64,000 nt of DNA from Tolypeutes matacus (GCA_026826555.1 JAKSZT010054565.1:8315820-8379819); one strand, 5' to 3'. Numbered from the stretch's first letter, positions 33,605 to 44,830 are shown. Program-made: numbers and translations. Notes: generated by a model not told the origin, from the letters alone.

Positions 33605-34375
33605 TATTTCTCTGGCTCTCGTTGGATTTTTACTGATCTTAAGAAGACAGCACTGCAATATAGTGTCCTGATATTACCCATACCTACAACCTCAGATCTG
33701 CAGAAGGTTGACAAATAATTTTTTTCACTTGAAAATAAGGAAATTGCATATTAAAAATGCATGGTTTTTCTTCCTGTCTTTTTTGTTTGCAAATATATAA
33801 AAATAACATATCATAGTTGAAATTATGCCATATATAAGTTTTGTGACCTGCTTTTTTCACTTACAGTAAACATTCCGCAAGTCACTAAAATTCTTCAGAA
33901 ACCTCATTTAATATCTGTAGAATATTCTTTCTTTTAACCACATTATAATTCATTTAAGGCCAATAGTTAAGGGCTTGGAGTCTCAGAAGGATCTGTGTTC
34001 AAGTCCTGGGTCTATCATTTACTGGATGGCCTTGAGCTTATTCTCCACGGGTCTCAGTTTCCTCATCTGTAATATGGAGTCAATAGCAATACCTCCCTCC
34101 AAGGTTGTCAGGAGGATTAAATAAGAGAACAAGGCAAAGCTCTTGACATGGAGTATGCCCAGAGTAAGCATCTCTAAATGTTTGCTGATATTAGATTTTT
34201 CCCACTGAATATTTGCAAATGTAAATGGCTCTGTTATGAAAATTCCAGTACAGAGATTCCTGAAATTGGAATTTGGGGGTATGCCCGCTTTCAAGTTCCT
34301 TAGTAGTTTGCCAGATTGCCATTCTGAAAGGTAGGCAAATCTCACCCAACCTCCAGGGCAGCAGACTTTCAATTA
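33605..34375 (-). mobile_element. Old L1M/HAL1-like 3' fragment, interrupted by MIR
   Basis: From about 33770 the plus strand matches the antisense of an ancient L1M/HAL1 3' region ('atgccatatataagttttgtgacctgc', in pieces) and resumes after the MIR at about 34191-34375 ('tgaaattggaat', 'agtagtttgccagattgcc'). The first ~150 bp (33605-33760) are unassigned. Confidence 0.55.
33962..34190 (+). mobile_element. MIR SINE
   Basis: Matches the MIR consensus in order: 'GGGCTTGGAGTCTCAG', 'TTCAAGTCCTGGGTCTATC', 'CTCAGTTTCCTCATCTGTAA', 'AAGGTTGTCAGGAGGATTAAA', and the 3' 'AAGCATCTCTAAATGTTTGCT' region. Near full-length and diverged, as expected for this ancient mammalian SINE. Confidence 0.92.
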
Positions 34376-34384
34376 TTAGCAACA

Positions 34385-34570
34385 AGATCTCTGTCTTTCT
34401 CTCCCTCTCTTCTCACCTTTCTCCCTTCCCCTCCTCCCCTACTCCTCTCTCCTTCCTCCTTTTTCTCTGCCTCCTTCTCCTCCTCCCTTCATCTTCTTTC
34501 TTCTTCCTCTTCCTCCTCCTCCTTCTTCACTTTCTCTCTCTTCTTCTTTACCACTCCAACCTCCCTCTCC
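34385..34570. repeat. Polypyrimidine (CTCCT)n-rich tract
   Basis: Nearly pure C/T on the plus strand over about 185 bp with irregular CTCCT/TTCCT units. Frames through it are compositional artefacts. Confidence 0.9.
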
Positions 34571-34689
34571 TGCGTCTCCCATGTTATCCTGGCCCTCCTT
34601 TGATGGAGGCCTGCGTCCCAGTCCCCAAGATAGCCCACTCTTCCACAATCCCAGAAGAAGCTAGCATCTGGAGCCTGATCACTAAAGAG

Positions 34690-35310
34690 AGCCCCTGAAA
34701 TTCAAATACCATTTTTCTTTTGCCATTTGAAGATTCTTTAATTAGCCTGCATTCAGTATCTGCATTTTACCCAACCTGTTATCTTCATTCTTCCCTCATT
34801 TATTCATCCAGATAGAGAATTTTAGGAGCATTCATTGCCATTTTATGCTATCATTTTAATTTATTCTGTTTAAAATATGTGTGCCTGCCTAGCTGCATCT
34901 GTGTCTTTTACAGAGAGCTGGTTTTGTTTCTATGGCAACCAAGGGTTCTATTATAATCAAATATCGAACCCCATTAAATCACAATCTTCTTGTCCCCGCT
35001 ATAGTTTCCTCTGACTTTTAAGCTGCATTATGCTGCTTTCCTTCCTGCATTCTCAATCAGGCAGTCAGTACTCATTTCACACATTTGACTATGATGGGCA
35101 GAAGCCGCTCAGAATAACACTCTAAATGGCTTATGAATACGCATTTAAAAAATTATGTCCACCTCAAATGACAAAGTCAAATGCACACACCTGATTGCCC
35201 TTTTAAAAATGCAAAGCTTTCAAAGAACAATGTTTCCCTCGACAGCATTCTCATGTCATAATTGCCTGTGATTTCCATATTTTACTCCAAATTCTAAGTC
35301 CATAATAATA
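34690..35310. other. Unique AT-rich block, candidate conserved noncoding element
   Basis: No transposon signature is seen over about 620 bp, in contrast to the surroundings. It contains an RFX/X-box-like site at 34926-34939 and several ATTA/TAAT homeodomain-type cores. Conservation cannot be tested here, so the label is a hypothesis. Confidence 0.3.
34926..34939. promoter_or_regulatory. RFX X-box-like motif
   Basis: GTTTCTATGGCAAC matches the imperfect-palindrome X-box (GTTNCC-ATGGNAAC) at all but one position. It lies in the repeat-free block 34690-35310. Function is inferred from the motif only. Confidence 0.4.
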
Positions 35311-35314
35311 ATAT

Positions 35315-35375
35315 CAATAAGCTGTCATGTATTGAACACCTACTATAAATCAGGCACTGTGCTGTCTTTTCTATT
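35315..35375 (+). mobile_element. L2/MIR-type fragment
   Basis: 'TATTGAACACCTACTATAA' followed by 'CAGGCACTGTGCTGT' is the hallmark segment of ancient L2-related repeats; a longer copy of this type lies at 45565. Confidence 0.65.
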
Positions 35376-35399
35376 GTGTTATTGGTTGTAATTTAATTT

Positions 35400-35960
35400 T
35401 TGAATAACTAATAAATTACAAGTTTCCAAATTTAAAAGTAAAAATGTGTATAGAGTAAAATTTTCTCTTCCCACCCCATCCCTCCATCACCCAATTTCCC
35501 TCCCCACAAACAATTCATGTTATTATATTTCCTGTGCTCCCAGACATATTTTGTACATATGTAAGCAAGTGTGTGTGTATATATCCTGTACCTTACTGCG
35601 TGCACTTAATATCTCTTGGAAATCATTCCATATTAGTTCATAAAGAGCTTCCTTATTCTTTCTGTGGCCAGATATTATTCCATTTATATAGAGTGCCATA
35701 ATTTATTTGAACATTTCTGTACTGCTGAACATCTGGGGTTGTTTCTAATCTTTTGAATAATCTTGTGCAGTCTCATTTCATATGTGTAGAAGTATCTATG
35801 CAGGAAAATTCTTAGAAGAGAAATGCTGAGCCAAAGGGTAAGCACACTTTAGATTTAAATAGATATTGCAAAATTGCCCCCAAAGATGTTTTACCAATTT
35901 ACACTCCACTACCAAAATATGAACATCCCTACTTTTATGTAGAGACCAAGAGAAGAATTT
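35400..35960 (-). mobile_element. Old L1M/HAL1-like 3' fragment
   Basis: The plus strand reads the antisense of an old L1 3' region: 'ATTCCATTTATATAGAGTGC', 'GAACATCTGGGGTTGTTTC', 'GAGCCAAAGGGTAAGC' and 'CAATTTACACTCC'. Strongly diverged, no frame retained. Confidence 0.75.
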
Positions 35961-36591
35961 CTTTTGCTGGGGTGGAGGTTGTATAACAGAGAAGCGGGGA
36001 GCTCCTTGCAGACCTAGGAGGGTGGCAGGCTTCATGATGATGTGACCCTCAAATCTTCAGCAGAATCTGTTAAACTTATACAATGCCTGATGGGAGTAGG
36101 TTTACCATGAAAATTGGTGAAAAGCTTCATTTTGCATCTAGCACATGTGACGTGAAGCAGAAGCAGCCTGTGGGACTCCAGGCAGAAAGGGCATGAGGAC
36201 CCTTATGGAAACTGGGAAGAGAGTTTGGGGCTTCCAAGGACTATGGATCATGGGGTGCTAGCCAAGTTTAGCTAGCTCTCCAGAGACAGGAGGCCACAGG
36301 GGACATTTAGGGGACACACCCACGCCCAGTCACCTGGTAATTCATATGGTAATAGAGCTGGTGCTCTCTGGAAGACTGGTCTGGGGGGACATCCATCCCT
36401 CACCACTCATTAATGTCTTCTCTGAAATGATAGCCCCCTGCCCCCGCACCTGTGAAAATGATTGTTCACTCCCTTTGGGAAGTCCTTGTTCCAAACATGA
36501 AACCCCCTCTTTATTCCTAAGAGCTGCCTTTGCCTGAGCTGGTGTGCCAACGTTGCACAGGTATAACCCTCACAACCAACCTCCATCACAA
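35961..36591. other. Unassigned sequence
   Basis: Moderately GC-rich and repeat-poor. Small overlapping frames near 36346-36601 on both strands have no recognised domain. Nothing supported. Confidence 0.45.
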
Positions 36592-36775
36592 TGATTTCCA
36601 AACTTTACAGCCCATAAGAAACACCCCTGAGCTTTTAAGACTCCCCATGTCCAGCCACACCACATACCAATAAAATCAGAATGTCTAGGGATGGGAACCA
36701 GCAGCGGCACTTTTTAAGACCCCCAAGCAATTCATTTTGCAGCCAAGTCTGTAAATATTGCTCTATTATTATTAT
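36592..36775. mobile_element. MER5-like hAT relic
   Basis: Internal order resembles MER5A/B: 'TTCCAAACTTTACAG' opening, 'CCTGAGCTTTTAAGAC', 'AAAATCAGAATGTCTAGGG', 'AAGCAATTCATTTTGCAGCC'. Ends are decayed and no TSD is visible. Confidence 0.6.
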
Positions 36776-37090
36776 TCATCTGTCATGGATGAAGAAACTA
36801 AGGCTCAGTGTGACTAAAGACCCACTACTTGGGAAGCGGCTGTGGCTCAATCAGTAGGGCTCCCGTTTACCATATGGGAGGCCCCGGGTTCGGTTCCCGG
36901 GGCCTCCTGGTGAAGGCAAGCCCGCCCGCACGGCGTGGTTAGCTGACCCAGCGAGCACAAGCAGCAAGGGGGGGATAAATGAATAAATAAATAAAATCTT
37001 TAAAAAAAAAAAAAAAAGACCCACTACTGCTGAATGTTCTGGAGCTGAGACTAAAATCCCCTTTTCCAGACTTCTAAACTCACATGCTAG
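36760..37090 (-). mobile_element. MIR SINE split by a DAS SINE
   Basis: 'GATGAAGAAACTAAGGCTCA' before the younger SINE and 'GGAGCTGAGACTAAAATCC' after it are consecutive parts of the antisense MIR consensus. Confidence 0.75.
36830..37014 (+). mobile_element. DAS-type tRNA-SINE (long form)
   Basis: Complete head (TGGCTCAATCAGTAGGGC A-box region; GGTTCGGTTCC B box), shared body, (AAAT)n and poly(A). The 14-bp TSD AAAGACCCACTACT lies at 36816-36829 and 37015-37028. Among the least mutated copies here. Confidence 0.96.
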
Positions 37091-37129
37091 CCACCAGGTT
37101 GAGCTGCCTCAGAACCATGCCAAGCCGTC

Positions 37130-37235
37130 ACTACGCATATCAGGAAATAGAGACCCAGAGAAAGGAGGGGTCTTGCCTCAGGCTATGTAGCTGGCTGGTG
37201 GCAAAGATGGAACTGGAGCCCACTCAGAGGGCCAC
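37130..37235 (-). mobile_element. MIR SINE fragment
   Basis: 'AGACCCAGAGAAAGGAGGGG', 'TTGCCTCAGGCTATGTAGCT', 'GGCAAAGATGGAACTGGAGC' follow the antisense MIR consensus. Confidence 0.75.
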
Positions 37236-37500
37236 CAATGGGGCTAAAGTGGCATTAGCCTGTGGCATCAGTGGGACAGTCCCACTAATGAATGCACATG
37301 TGACTTGGTCTTTCTGAAACCAAGACCATTTCACACTGTTCACAGGCCCCAGGCCCAGCCCTGAGCCAGAAAGGGGCTCAGGTTTGCTTGGCCTGCAGGC
37401 CTTTGCTGAGTGCACATCACCTCCTTTCCCTGACTCACCTCACCCTTGGAAATCTCTGAGCTTCAGAGAAATCAAAGGGTTACTCTTCTTGCAAAAGTGC
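37236..37500. other. Unassigned sequence
   Basis: Nothing recognised; weakly GC-rich. Confidence 0.4.
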
Positions 37501-38190
37501 TGAGAACTCTTCAACTCTTTGTTCTATAGATGAAAAATCTAAAGCTCAGTCATGCAGAGTGAGGAAAAAAAGACAATCTAAAAAGGTTATATACTGTATG
37601 ATTCCACATATATAAATTCTCAAAATGATAAAGTTATACAGATGGAGAACAGATTAGTGGTGACTAGAGTTTAGGGCAAGGAGGGAAAGTGGGGTGGGGG
37701 TGGGGCACGTGGAGCAAGTGAGTTGCGATTATAAAATTGGCACAAGGGAGTTCCTTTGAGGTGCTTTACAGTTCTGTGTCTTGACTGTGGTGGTGAGTAT
37801 ACAGATCTATACATGGGATCAAGTTGCATAGAATCAGGCACACACACACATGCACAGATACACAAACAATTGCATGGAAAGGTTGGTGAAATCTGAACAA
37901 TCTGTAATTGTCCCAATGTTGATTTCCTGGTTTTGATGCTGCACCATAGTTATGCAAGATGTCACCACTGGGGGAAGCTGGTGAAGTAGAAACAGGACCT
38001 CTCTCTACTATTTTTGCAATATCTTCTGAGTCTATAATTATTTCAAAATTTAAAAAGTTAAAAAACAAAGCAAAATGGCAGGCCAGAGAAGGTGGTGAGT
38101 TGCCCAAGACTAAGGCAAGTTAGCAACAGAGTCCAGATGAGAACCCAAGCCTCACTGTCCAGGGTTCTTTCCACAAAATAAACTTATTTG
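37500..38190 (-). mobile_element. MIR relic split by old L1M
   Basis: Short MIR-like antisense pieces lie on both sides: 'TCTATAGATGAAAAATCTAA' near 37520, then 'GAGTTGCCCAAGACTAAGGC' and 'AGAACCCAAGCCTCACTGTC' near 38096-38160. The middle is an L1M 3' end. Confidence 0.6.
37575..38062 (+). mobile_element. Ancient L1M 3' end
   Basis: 'GTATGATTCCACATATATAA', 'ATTAGTGGTGACTAGAG', 'GTGAAATCTGAACAATCTGT', 'CCACTGGGGGAAGCTGG' and the 'CTATAATTATTTCAAAATTT' terminal block are typical of L1M 3'UTRs in sense orientation. A short CA repeat is embedded at about 37839. Confidence 0.85.
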
Positions 38191-38209
38191 TGCAGCCCAT
38201 TGGAGTAGA

Positions 38210-38745
38210 AAGCTGTGCTTTTGCTGTGCACCATCCGGTGCCCTGCTACTTATAACTGCAGCCTAGTTTCCTTTGGAGAACCATCAATCCTCACTCTCAG
38301 TCTCTATGGTTCAGGAGGAACTGCACCATCTCCCAATTTCCAGAGTACGTACACAACCTGGGCACCTGGCCAATCAGCATACTCCACCTTCCTGGCCATG
38401 GTGATTGGGTCTGGATGGCCATGTGACACCAGTGGTCCAGTGACACTCAACCCTGGATTTTTTACTAGAAATACTGCAGAAGTTTGTGCCCACTGTCATG
38501 CTTGATGATGGAAGCCCACAAATAAAACTGCCACTGAGGCAGCAGTGCCAAGAGTCAGAGAGAGACAAAGTACTGATCACATTGTGTGAATCCCTGAATC
38601 CATCCATGCCTGAAGCAGGCATCCCCTGACTTTCTGACTTTACAGTTATGTAGTTAGATGAACCAATGGATTTCCTTTACTGCATAAGCAAACTTGAGTT
38701 GGGTTTCTGTCACTTGTTACTGAAAAAAGTTGTAATATACCCACT
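38210..38745 (+). mobile_element. Ancient LTR-like repeat
   Basis: The end block 'AAACTTGAGTTGGGTTTCTG' plus 'TCACTTGTTACTGAAAAAAG', and 'CCTGAATCCATCCATGCCTG' upstream, are phrases I associate with an old eutherian LTR-type repeat. A second fragment of the same 3' end lies at 52190-52350. The family name is not resolved. Confidence 0.5.
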
Positions 38746-38930
38746 AACTGGCTTGAGACACTCACTGACTTAAATGATCTGACCTTTAATTTCCTCATCT
38801 GTAAAATGTGAGGGATGATATATGCACATTCAGGGTTGAAGTGAGGATCAGTGGATAAAGCAGGTAAAGTGCCCACCAGGTACTATGATCTAGTGGGTGT
38901 TCAGGAAATAAGAGCTACCTTTTTTTAAAG
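38745..38930 (+). mobile_element. MIR SINE
   Basis: 'TTAATTTCCTCATCTGTAAA' followed by 'AAGTGAGGATCAGTGGATAA' and 'AAAGTGCCCACCAGGTACTA' track the sense MIR consensus 3' half. Confidence 0.8.
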
Positions 38931-39130
38931 GTGAAAAATAATCAAAAATTTAATCATTTTCAATATAATGTCATATAACTAATTTGGCCTTTCTCAGACT
39001 GAATAAAAAATATATAGAGATAGAAAGAAGCTTGTGACTTCTCATATGCCAATAGTTAACTTTATTGAGTACTTCTGAGAGCTCTTTGAACATTATCTCA
39101 TTTTACCCTTAAATAACCCTTTAAATAGTC
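38931..39130. other. Unassigned sequence
   Basis: AT-rich; a weak MIR/L2-like 'TTTATTGAGTACTTCTGAGA' lies at 39060. Nothing else. Confidence 0.4.
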
Positions 39131-41255
39131 CTTTTTTTTTAATTAGAGAAGTTGTGAGTTTAAAAAATGATCATGCATACAATACAGGATTCCCATATAT
39201 TGCTCAATCACCAGTTCCTTATAATGTTGTGACACATTTGTTACAATAATGAAAGAGCATCATCATAAAATTACTGTTATCTATATTCATTGCTTATACT
39301 TGGTTTATTTTACCCAGAAACCATCCTAGACTATCCCTTTCAGCCACAATCATATTTATAAGTCAGCAGTGTTAGTTATACTCATTATAATATATTACCA
39401 GCAACTCTATCCATTTCCACACATTTACAATCAATCTTGTTAACCATTCTACATACATTCAGCATCAGCTCCTCCTTCTCCACCCATATTGTCTCCTAGT
39501 AAGCTATACTCTATAGTTTAACACCATGAGTTCACTCACCATATTTAGTTCATATTAGTGAGACCATACAATATTTTTCTTTTTGTGTCTGGCTTATTTC
39601 ATTCGACGTAATTTCCTCAAGTTTCATCCATGTTGTCATATGCATCCCAACTTCATTTCTTCTTACAGCTGAGTAGTATTCCATCATTCGTATATACCAC
39701 ACTTTGCTTATCCATTCATCAGTTGATGGACACGTGGGTTGTTTGCATCTTTTAGCAATTATGAATAATGCCAAATGTTTGTCCTCATCCTTGCTTTTAG
39801 TTCTTCTAAATATATTCCTAGTAGCAGGATTGCTGGATAATATGTCAGATCTATATTTAGCTTCCTGAGGAACCACCAAACTGTCTTTCACAGAGGCTGC
39901 ACCATTTTACATTCCCACCAACTGTGGAGGAGTGTTCCTATTTCTCTGCATTCTCTCCAGCACTTGATAGTTTTCTGGGTTTTTTTTTTTTTTTTTTTTT
40001 TTTTTTAGTAACGGCCATTCTGTAATGTGTAAAATGATATCTCATTGTAGTTTTGATCTGCAGTTCCCTAATAGCTAGTGATGTTGAACATCTTTTCATG
40101 TGCTTTTTGGCCATTTGCATTTCCTCTTTGGAAAACTGTCTATTCCAGTCTTTTGTCCACTTTTAAATTGGGTTGCTTGGCTTTTATTGTTGCTTTATGA
40201 TCTCTTTATATAACATAGAAATCAAACCCTTATTGGATATGTGGTTTCTGAAACGTTACTCCCATTGAGTAGGTTGCCTTTTCACCTCTTGACAAAGTCA
40301 TCATTTGAAGCACAAAAGTGTTTAATTTTGAGGAAGTCCCATTTATCCATTTTCTCTTTAATTGCTCATGCTTTGGGTGTAAGGTCTAAGAAACCACCAC
40401 CTACCAAAAATCTTGACGATGTTTCCCTACATTTTCTTCTAGGAGATGTATGGTACTAGCTATTATATTTAGGTCATTGATCCATTTACAGTTAATTTTT
40501 GTATAAGGTGAGAGAAAGGGCTCCTCTTTCTTTCTTTTAGATAAGGATATCCAGTTCTCCCAGCACCGTTTGTTGAATAGACTATTCTGACCCAGCTGGG
40601 TGGGTTTGAAAGCCTTGTCAAAATTCACTTGACCATAGAGGTGAGGGTCTATTTCTGAACTCTCAGTTTGATTCCATTGATTAATCTGTCTATATTTATG
40701 TCAGTACCATGCTTTTTACCACTGTAGCTAAATAATATGCTTTCAGGTTGGGAAGTGAGAGTCCTCCAACTTCATTCCTCTTTTTAAAGATGTTTTTGGC
40801 TATTTGGAAGCCCTTACCTTTCCAGATAAATTTGATAATTGGCTTTTCCAATTCTACAAAGAAGACTGTTGGAATTTTTATCAGAATCGTGTTAAATCTG
40901 TGGATCAGTTTGGGTAGAATTGGCATCTTAATGATATTTAGTCTTCCAACCACGAACATGGAATGTTCTTCCATTTACTTGGGTCTTCTTTGGTTTCCTT
41001 TAACAACATTTTATAGTGTTCTGAATACAGGTCCTTTATGTCCTTGGTTAAGTTTACTCCTAATTATTTGATTCTTTTACTCACTATTGTAAATGGAATT
41101 ATTTTCTGACTTCCTTCTCAGTTTGATCATTAGTAGTGTATAGAAAAGTACTGATTTTTGTGTATTAATCTTGTATCCTGCTACTTTGCTGAATTCATCT
41201 ATTCTAGTAGTTTTGTTGTGGATTTTTTGGGATTTTCTAAGTATAGGATTACATG
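39131..41255 (-). mobile_element. 5'-truncated L1
   Basis: Minus-strand L1 with a ~415-bp 3'UTR, then ORF2 from its C-terminus ([20 protein letters not shown]) up through [33 protein letters not shown] and [18 protein letters not shown] to about 41255, where it is truncated in the RT. A T-run at 39981-40006 has expanded inside ORF2. No clear TSD. Confidence 0.88.
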
Positions 41256-41480
41256 AGGATCAGGGAGAAGAGGGAATGCCCCTTTTTCTGACTCTCACTC
41301 TAAAAATATCCTAACTCCCAAGCCTTTCTCTGACTATTATTCTTCATCTCTCTACAGGTACAAGGATAGGACACATTCTTGGTAATTCTGCTTGGGGGAC
41401 AGAGGAGTGAGTATCTACCTCATGCACACTTTGGTATTCTGATATCTGAGGTCCTGACATTTGGTTGAAGTCATTCTAAC
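41256..41480. other. Unassigned sequence
   Basis: Short unique-looking stretch; nothing recognised. Confidence 0.4.
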
Positions 41481-42455
41481 ATCTAGGAACATAAGCATTC
41501 TCTTTGATCCAACAATCCCCCTTCTGGGAGTATTCCTAAGAAAATAATTGTTAATATGAACAAAGAATTAGTAACAAGAATGTCAAATAACCTAAATGTC
41601 TAGTAAAGAATTGGCTTAATAAACGATGCTGTGTAAAACTGAATGCTACGTTGCCATTATAAATGAGATTATAAGGGAGTTGTTCAAAATTAAAAACCGA
41701 GTTACAGTATGTCTTAGCAATTTCACTCCTAGGTATATAGCTACACAAAAACTCATACATAAATGTCCATAACAGCATTATTCATAATAGCTAAAAAGTG
41801 GAAACAACCCAAATGTCCATTAACTGATGAATGAATAAAGAAAATGTGGTATATCCACATAATGCAGTGTTATTTGGACGAAAAAAGAATGTACTGCTAC
41901 TTGCTACAACAAAGAAGCCAGACATAAAAGATCACATATTATATGATTTCATTTCTGTGAAATGTCCAGAATAGACAAATCCACAGGGACAAAAATTAGA
42001 TTAGTGGTTACCAATTTCCATTTTGTATATATTCCTATCATGGCTGATTTCAAACTAAATAGCTTTAAAAAAACAGCATTCTGCAGAATACAAGTGGTTA
42101 AAATTAGGAGAGAGTCTTCATATTGTGTTGCTGAACATCCCTGTCCCCAGCACAGGACAGCCAATGGGTAAATGACTGCTGAATTAAATGAAGGGGGTTG
42201 GACTCACATCAAGAGTGGGGGTGTGGAAGGAAAGGTAAATCAGAGGTGATAACTCAAGCTTAAGAAACAACTTCTTCCCTATCATAATTAAAGTCTCTCT
42301 GTAAACTGCTAAGTATTAAGAATATGCAGAAATTTTGTCTTGCTTATTTCTGGAATATTGTTTTCAATTGTTGGTTTTCAATATACCAAAAATGATTTCT
42401 CCCTTGAAAGGTTTCATCCAAAAATAAATATAAATCCATATAAAAAAATAATAAT
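41480..42455 (+). mobile_element. Old L1M 3' region
   Basis: Two consecutive or rearranged old L1 pieces in sense: 'GATCCAACAATCCCCCTTCT' (41507) and 'TTCACTCCTAGGTATATAGC' to 'GAAACAACCCAAATGTCC', 'ATGTGGTATATCCACATAAT' and 'GAAATGTCCAGAATAGAC' (41720-41990). The tail is less certain. Confidence 0.75.
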
Positions 42456-43099
42456 AAAAAAAAAAACAGCTCACAAAAATTCTTGAAAATTTAATAATTT
42501 CCTCTTGTGAGCTGGTACATGCTTCCAAACACTCTTGAGCCTGCTATGTCCTATTTTGACAGTTCTTCTCTATTTCTGTCTTGTATCACTGATTCTTGTA
42601 TTCTTGTCTAGTAATCTGGCACAAAATCTGCCTGATACATAGCTGCTCAGAAAACAATGAGATCCCTCAGTGATTCCTCTGGTCCCTGTGTCACTATGAG
42701 CAATGTTGTCACACAAGTTCACCTAAAGAATCCATTCATATTAGTAAGTAAGGTAGAACTTGCTGAGGATGTTTTAGAAGACAAAGGAAAAGATTACATT
42801 ATGTCCATGCTGGAAACAACTTAGAAATCCATATTGAGCATTTCTTTTCAGATTACTTCCTTCACTCTGCTTTCCCATTGGGTTTTTCTTTCTCTCTCTT
42901 TTTTCCCTACCCAGGACCTGTGAGCCCAAGTTGTATACCCTCTGGGACTGTGAACTGATCATGATCAGATGGTTGTTCCTTGGACATCTATCTGCTTGAC
43001 TATTTTTTCAGGGAGACATGAATTTGTGCAGAGAAGGAACCTAAGGAAAAGAGGAGAATGGAGAGGTTGGCATGGTGGTACTTCGATACAGGTCTCTAG
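42456..43099. other. Unassigned sequence
   Basis: No gene or repeat recognised, apart from a 10-bp perfect inverted repeat CAGCTCACAA (42467-42476) / TTGTGAGCTG (42505-42514) and a TGATCATGATCA palindrome near 42956. Confidence 0.45.
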
Positions 43100-43960
43100 C
43101 CTGGTCTATGGACTCAGGTTCTGTAGCTGGATTTTCTCTAGGCTCTTGGCTAATCTACAAGAAATGAATTTCAAGAACAAGCCAGGTTAGTTAGGCCAGT
43201 AATTTATTAAGGAATGGTGAGAAGAGAAATGGGAGAATATAACAGATCATGGGTCCCAGGTAGAGAGGAAGGGGCTGAAGAGTGATAAAGAGGGCCGGTT
43301 TACAGACTACAATTCCCCATTATAGATTATAAATGATCAGGTTTTAGTTGTGTGTTAATCCAGGCGGGGAGTGAAGAAGGCCAGAACAGGGCAGAAGGCA
43401 AGAACAGGGTTCAAAAAGGCAGGAGACCATTGAGGTGGGGGACATGGGAATCCCTGTAATGTTTGTGTAACATTTATGTAATCGAAGCTTCTTTTAAAAT
43501 ATATATATATACATATAAAATAACATTTATGTAAGCAAATGCGCATATATGCATATATATTTATATATCATTTTACAAATATTGGTTTGTATTGTGAAAA
43601 TTGATTTTTACCCACAATAAAAAAAAAAAAGGCAGGAGAGTGCTGATTCAGCCTTTGCGCTGGCTTTTTGAACCATTAATTATTCCACCCCTTTGCTAAT
43701 CGCAGGGGAGGAGTCCCAGCTATTTGCTGTTTTGATTGATTACCCTATCCATCAATCCCCCTGAGAAGGCCCAATGATAAGGCACCTGGAGAATATCTGG
43801 GTCTTCTCCTGGCTTCCAAAGGAAATCTTGTTCCAAATGGGGAAATCTCACAGGGGTCTTCCAGCAGCCATCTTGGGGGTACTGAAGGCCACATGTTAAT
43901 GGTGGCAGTTTTTCTGCCAGGTTCCAGATCCATCTATTGATTGCCTAACTACCCGGCTTC
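43100..43960 (-). mobile_element. Class I (ERV1)-like LTR, antisense
   Basis: On the minus strand the order is a U3-like segment, a TATA-like 'TCATTTATAATC' near 43330, a pyrimidine-rich R-like segment, AATAAA near 43205 and a U5-like 'CTAACCTGGCTTG' region, about the spacing of a gammaretroviral-type LTR. Exact ends (TG/CA) and TSD could not be fixed. A 204-bp L1 3' end is inserted at 43427-43630. No retroviral gene is recognised next to it, so nothing is encoded here. Confidence 0.5.
43427..43630 (+). mobile_element. Short 5'-truncated L1 3' end
   Basis: About 200 bp identical in layout to the 3' end of the L1 at 46799-50873: 'GACATGGGAATCCCTGTAAT', an (AT)n tract at about 43499-43510, a TATATATGCATATATAT segment and poly(A). 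The TSD AAAAAGGCAGGAGA lies at 43413-43426 and 43626-43639 (its A's overlap the tail). Confidence 0.9.
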
Positions 43961-44440
43961 AGTTCTTTGGAAAAAGAGACCTTCAAGAAGGGTTTGTAGT
44001 AGCAACAGAAGCTGGAACATGGGAAGGCCTCCATATATAGAGGACTGCAGGGAGAGTAGGCTTATGTGACACCACAGGTTTAGAAGAGCCAGGGGCAGCA
44101 TCCTGACACCAGAGTTACTGGGAGGGGTGGCAATGTGATGACAGATTATCATAGGCTTCACAAGCCACAGACTAACTGGGTGAGGCTTTGTGGTAGATGA
44201 AAGGAGAGTGTGAAAACAGAAGGTCCTGCCCATGCTGCTAGGGACCAGCACTGGTAAAAAGGTGATGACTCTTACCATTAATAGGACCTCAGCCTGTCCA
44301 CAGGCAGGTGAGGCCTGAGAAGCCCAGGCTCCCTTTTAATAAAACAGCAATTTGAACTCAGGCCTTTTACACCTTTTAGGGTATGTAAAGATCTAAGTAT
44401 CTTTTAGGATACTTTTGACTGTTTCAAGTTTGGCAGAATA
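43961..44440. other. Unassigned sequence, possibly ERV-related
   Basis: Adjacent to the antisense LTR but with no recognisable gag, pol or env motif. One 109-codon minus-strand frame (44278-43949) has no known domain. Confidence 0.35.
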
Positions 44441-44830
44441 CCCAGCTAAAAATGTCTTAAACAATAAGGACATTTATCATTCCATTTTCTAAGAATCCAG
44501 AGGGAGTTGCAAGGGTTGGTTCAGTGAATGAATGAAGTCATCAAGGTCCAAGCTCTCTCCACCTTTTCACTCAGATGTCTTCACCATAATGATGATGCTT
44601 CTCTCAAGGTTGCAGATGGCCAAAGTATCTCCAAGGAATCATATCATCACACAGCAATGTTCACAGCCAGGAGAGAGAGGGGGAGAGTTTCTCCTCCCTC
44701 ATGTCTCCATTACCATAAATTAAATTATTTCCAGAACCCCCCATATCCCACCCAGGAGATTTCATTTGGGATCCCATTGGCCAGATCAGGTCACATGACC
44801 ATGTTCTAGCTGCAAAGAAAGCTTAGAAAG
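44440..44830. mobile_element. Old interspersed repeat, family not named
   Basis: 'AATGTCTTAAACAATAAGGA', 'GAATGAAGTCATCAAGGTCC', 'CTCAAGGTTGCAGATGGCC' and 'CCCATTGGCCAGATCAGGTC' follow a pattern seen in an abundant eutherian repeat, but I cannot assign its class by eye. Confidence 0.45.

Noticed and set aside
34273..34698. 141-codon plus-strand frame and its antisense partner
   Set aside because: Composition follows the polypyrimidine tract and an old L1M/HAL1 relic; no domain, no splice signals.
38215..38622. Exon-like frames in 38.2-38.6 kb
   Set aside because: The segment overlaps an ancient LTR-like repeat, and no splice consensus or conserved domain is visible.
43949..44278. ERV gag or env fragment next to the antisense LTR
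   Set aside because: No recognisable retroviral motif in the 109-codon frame; left as unassigned.
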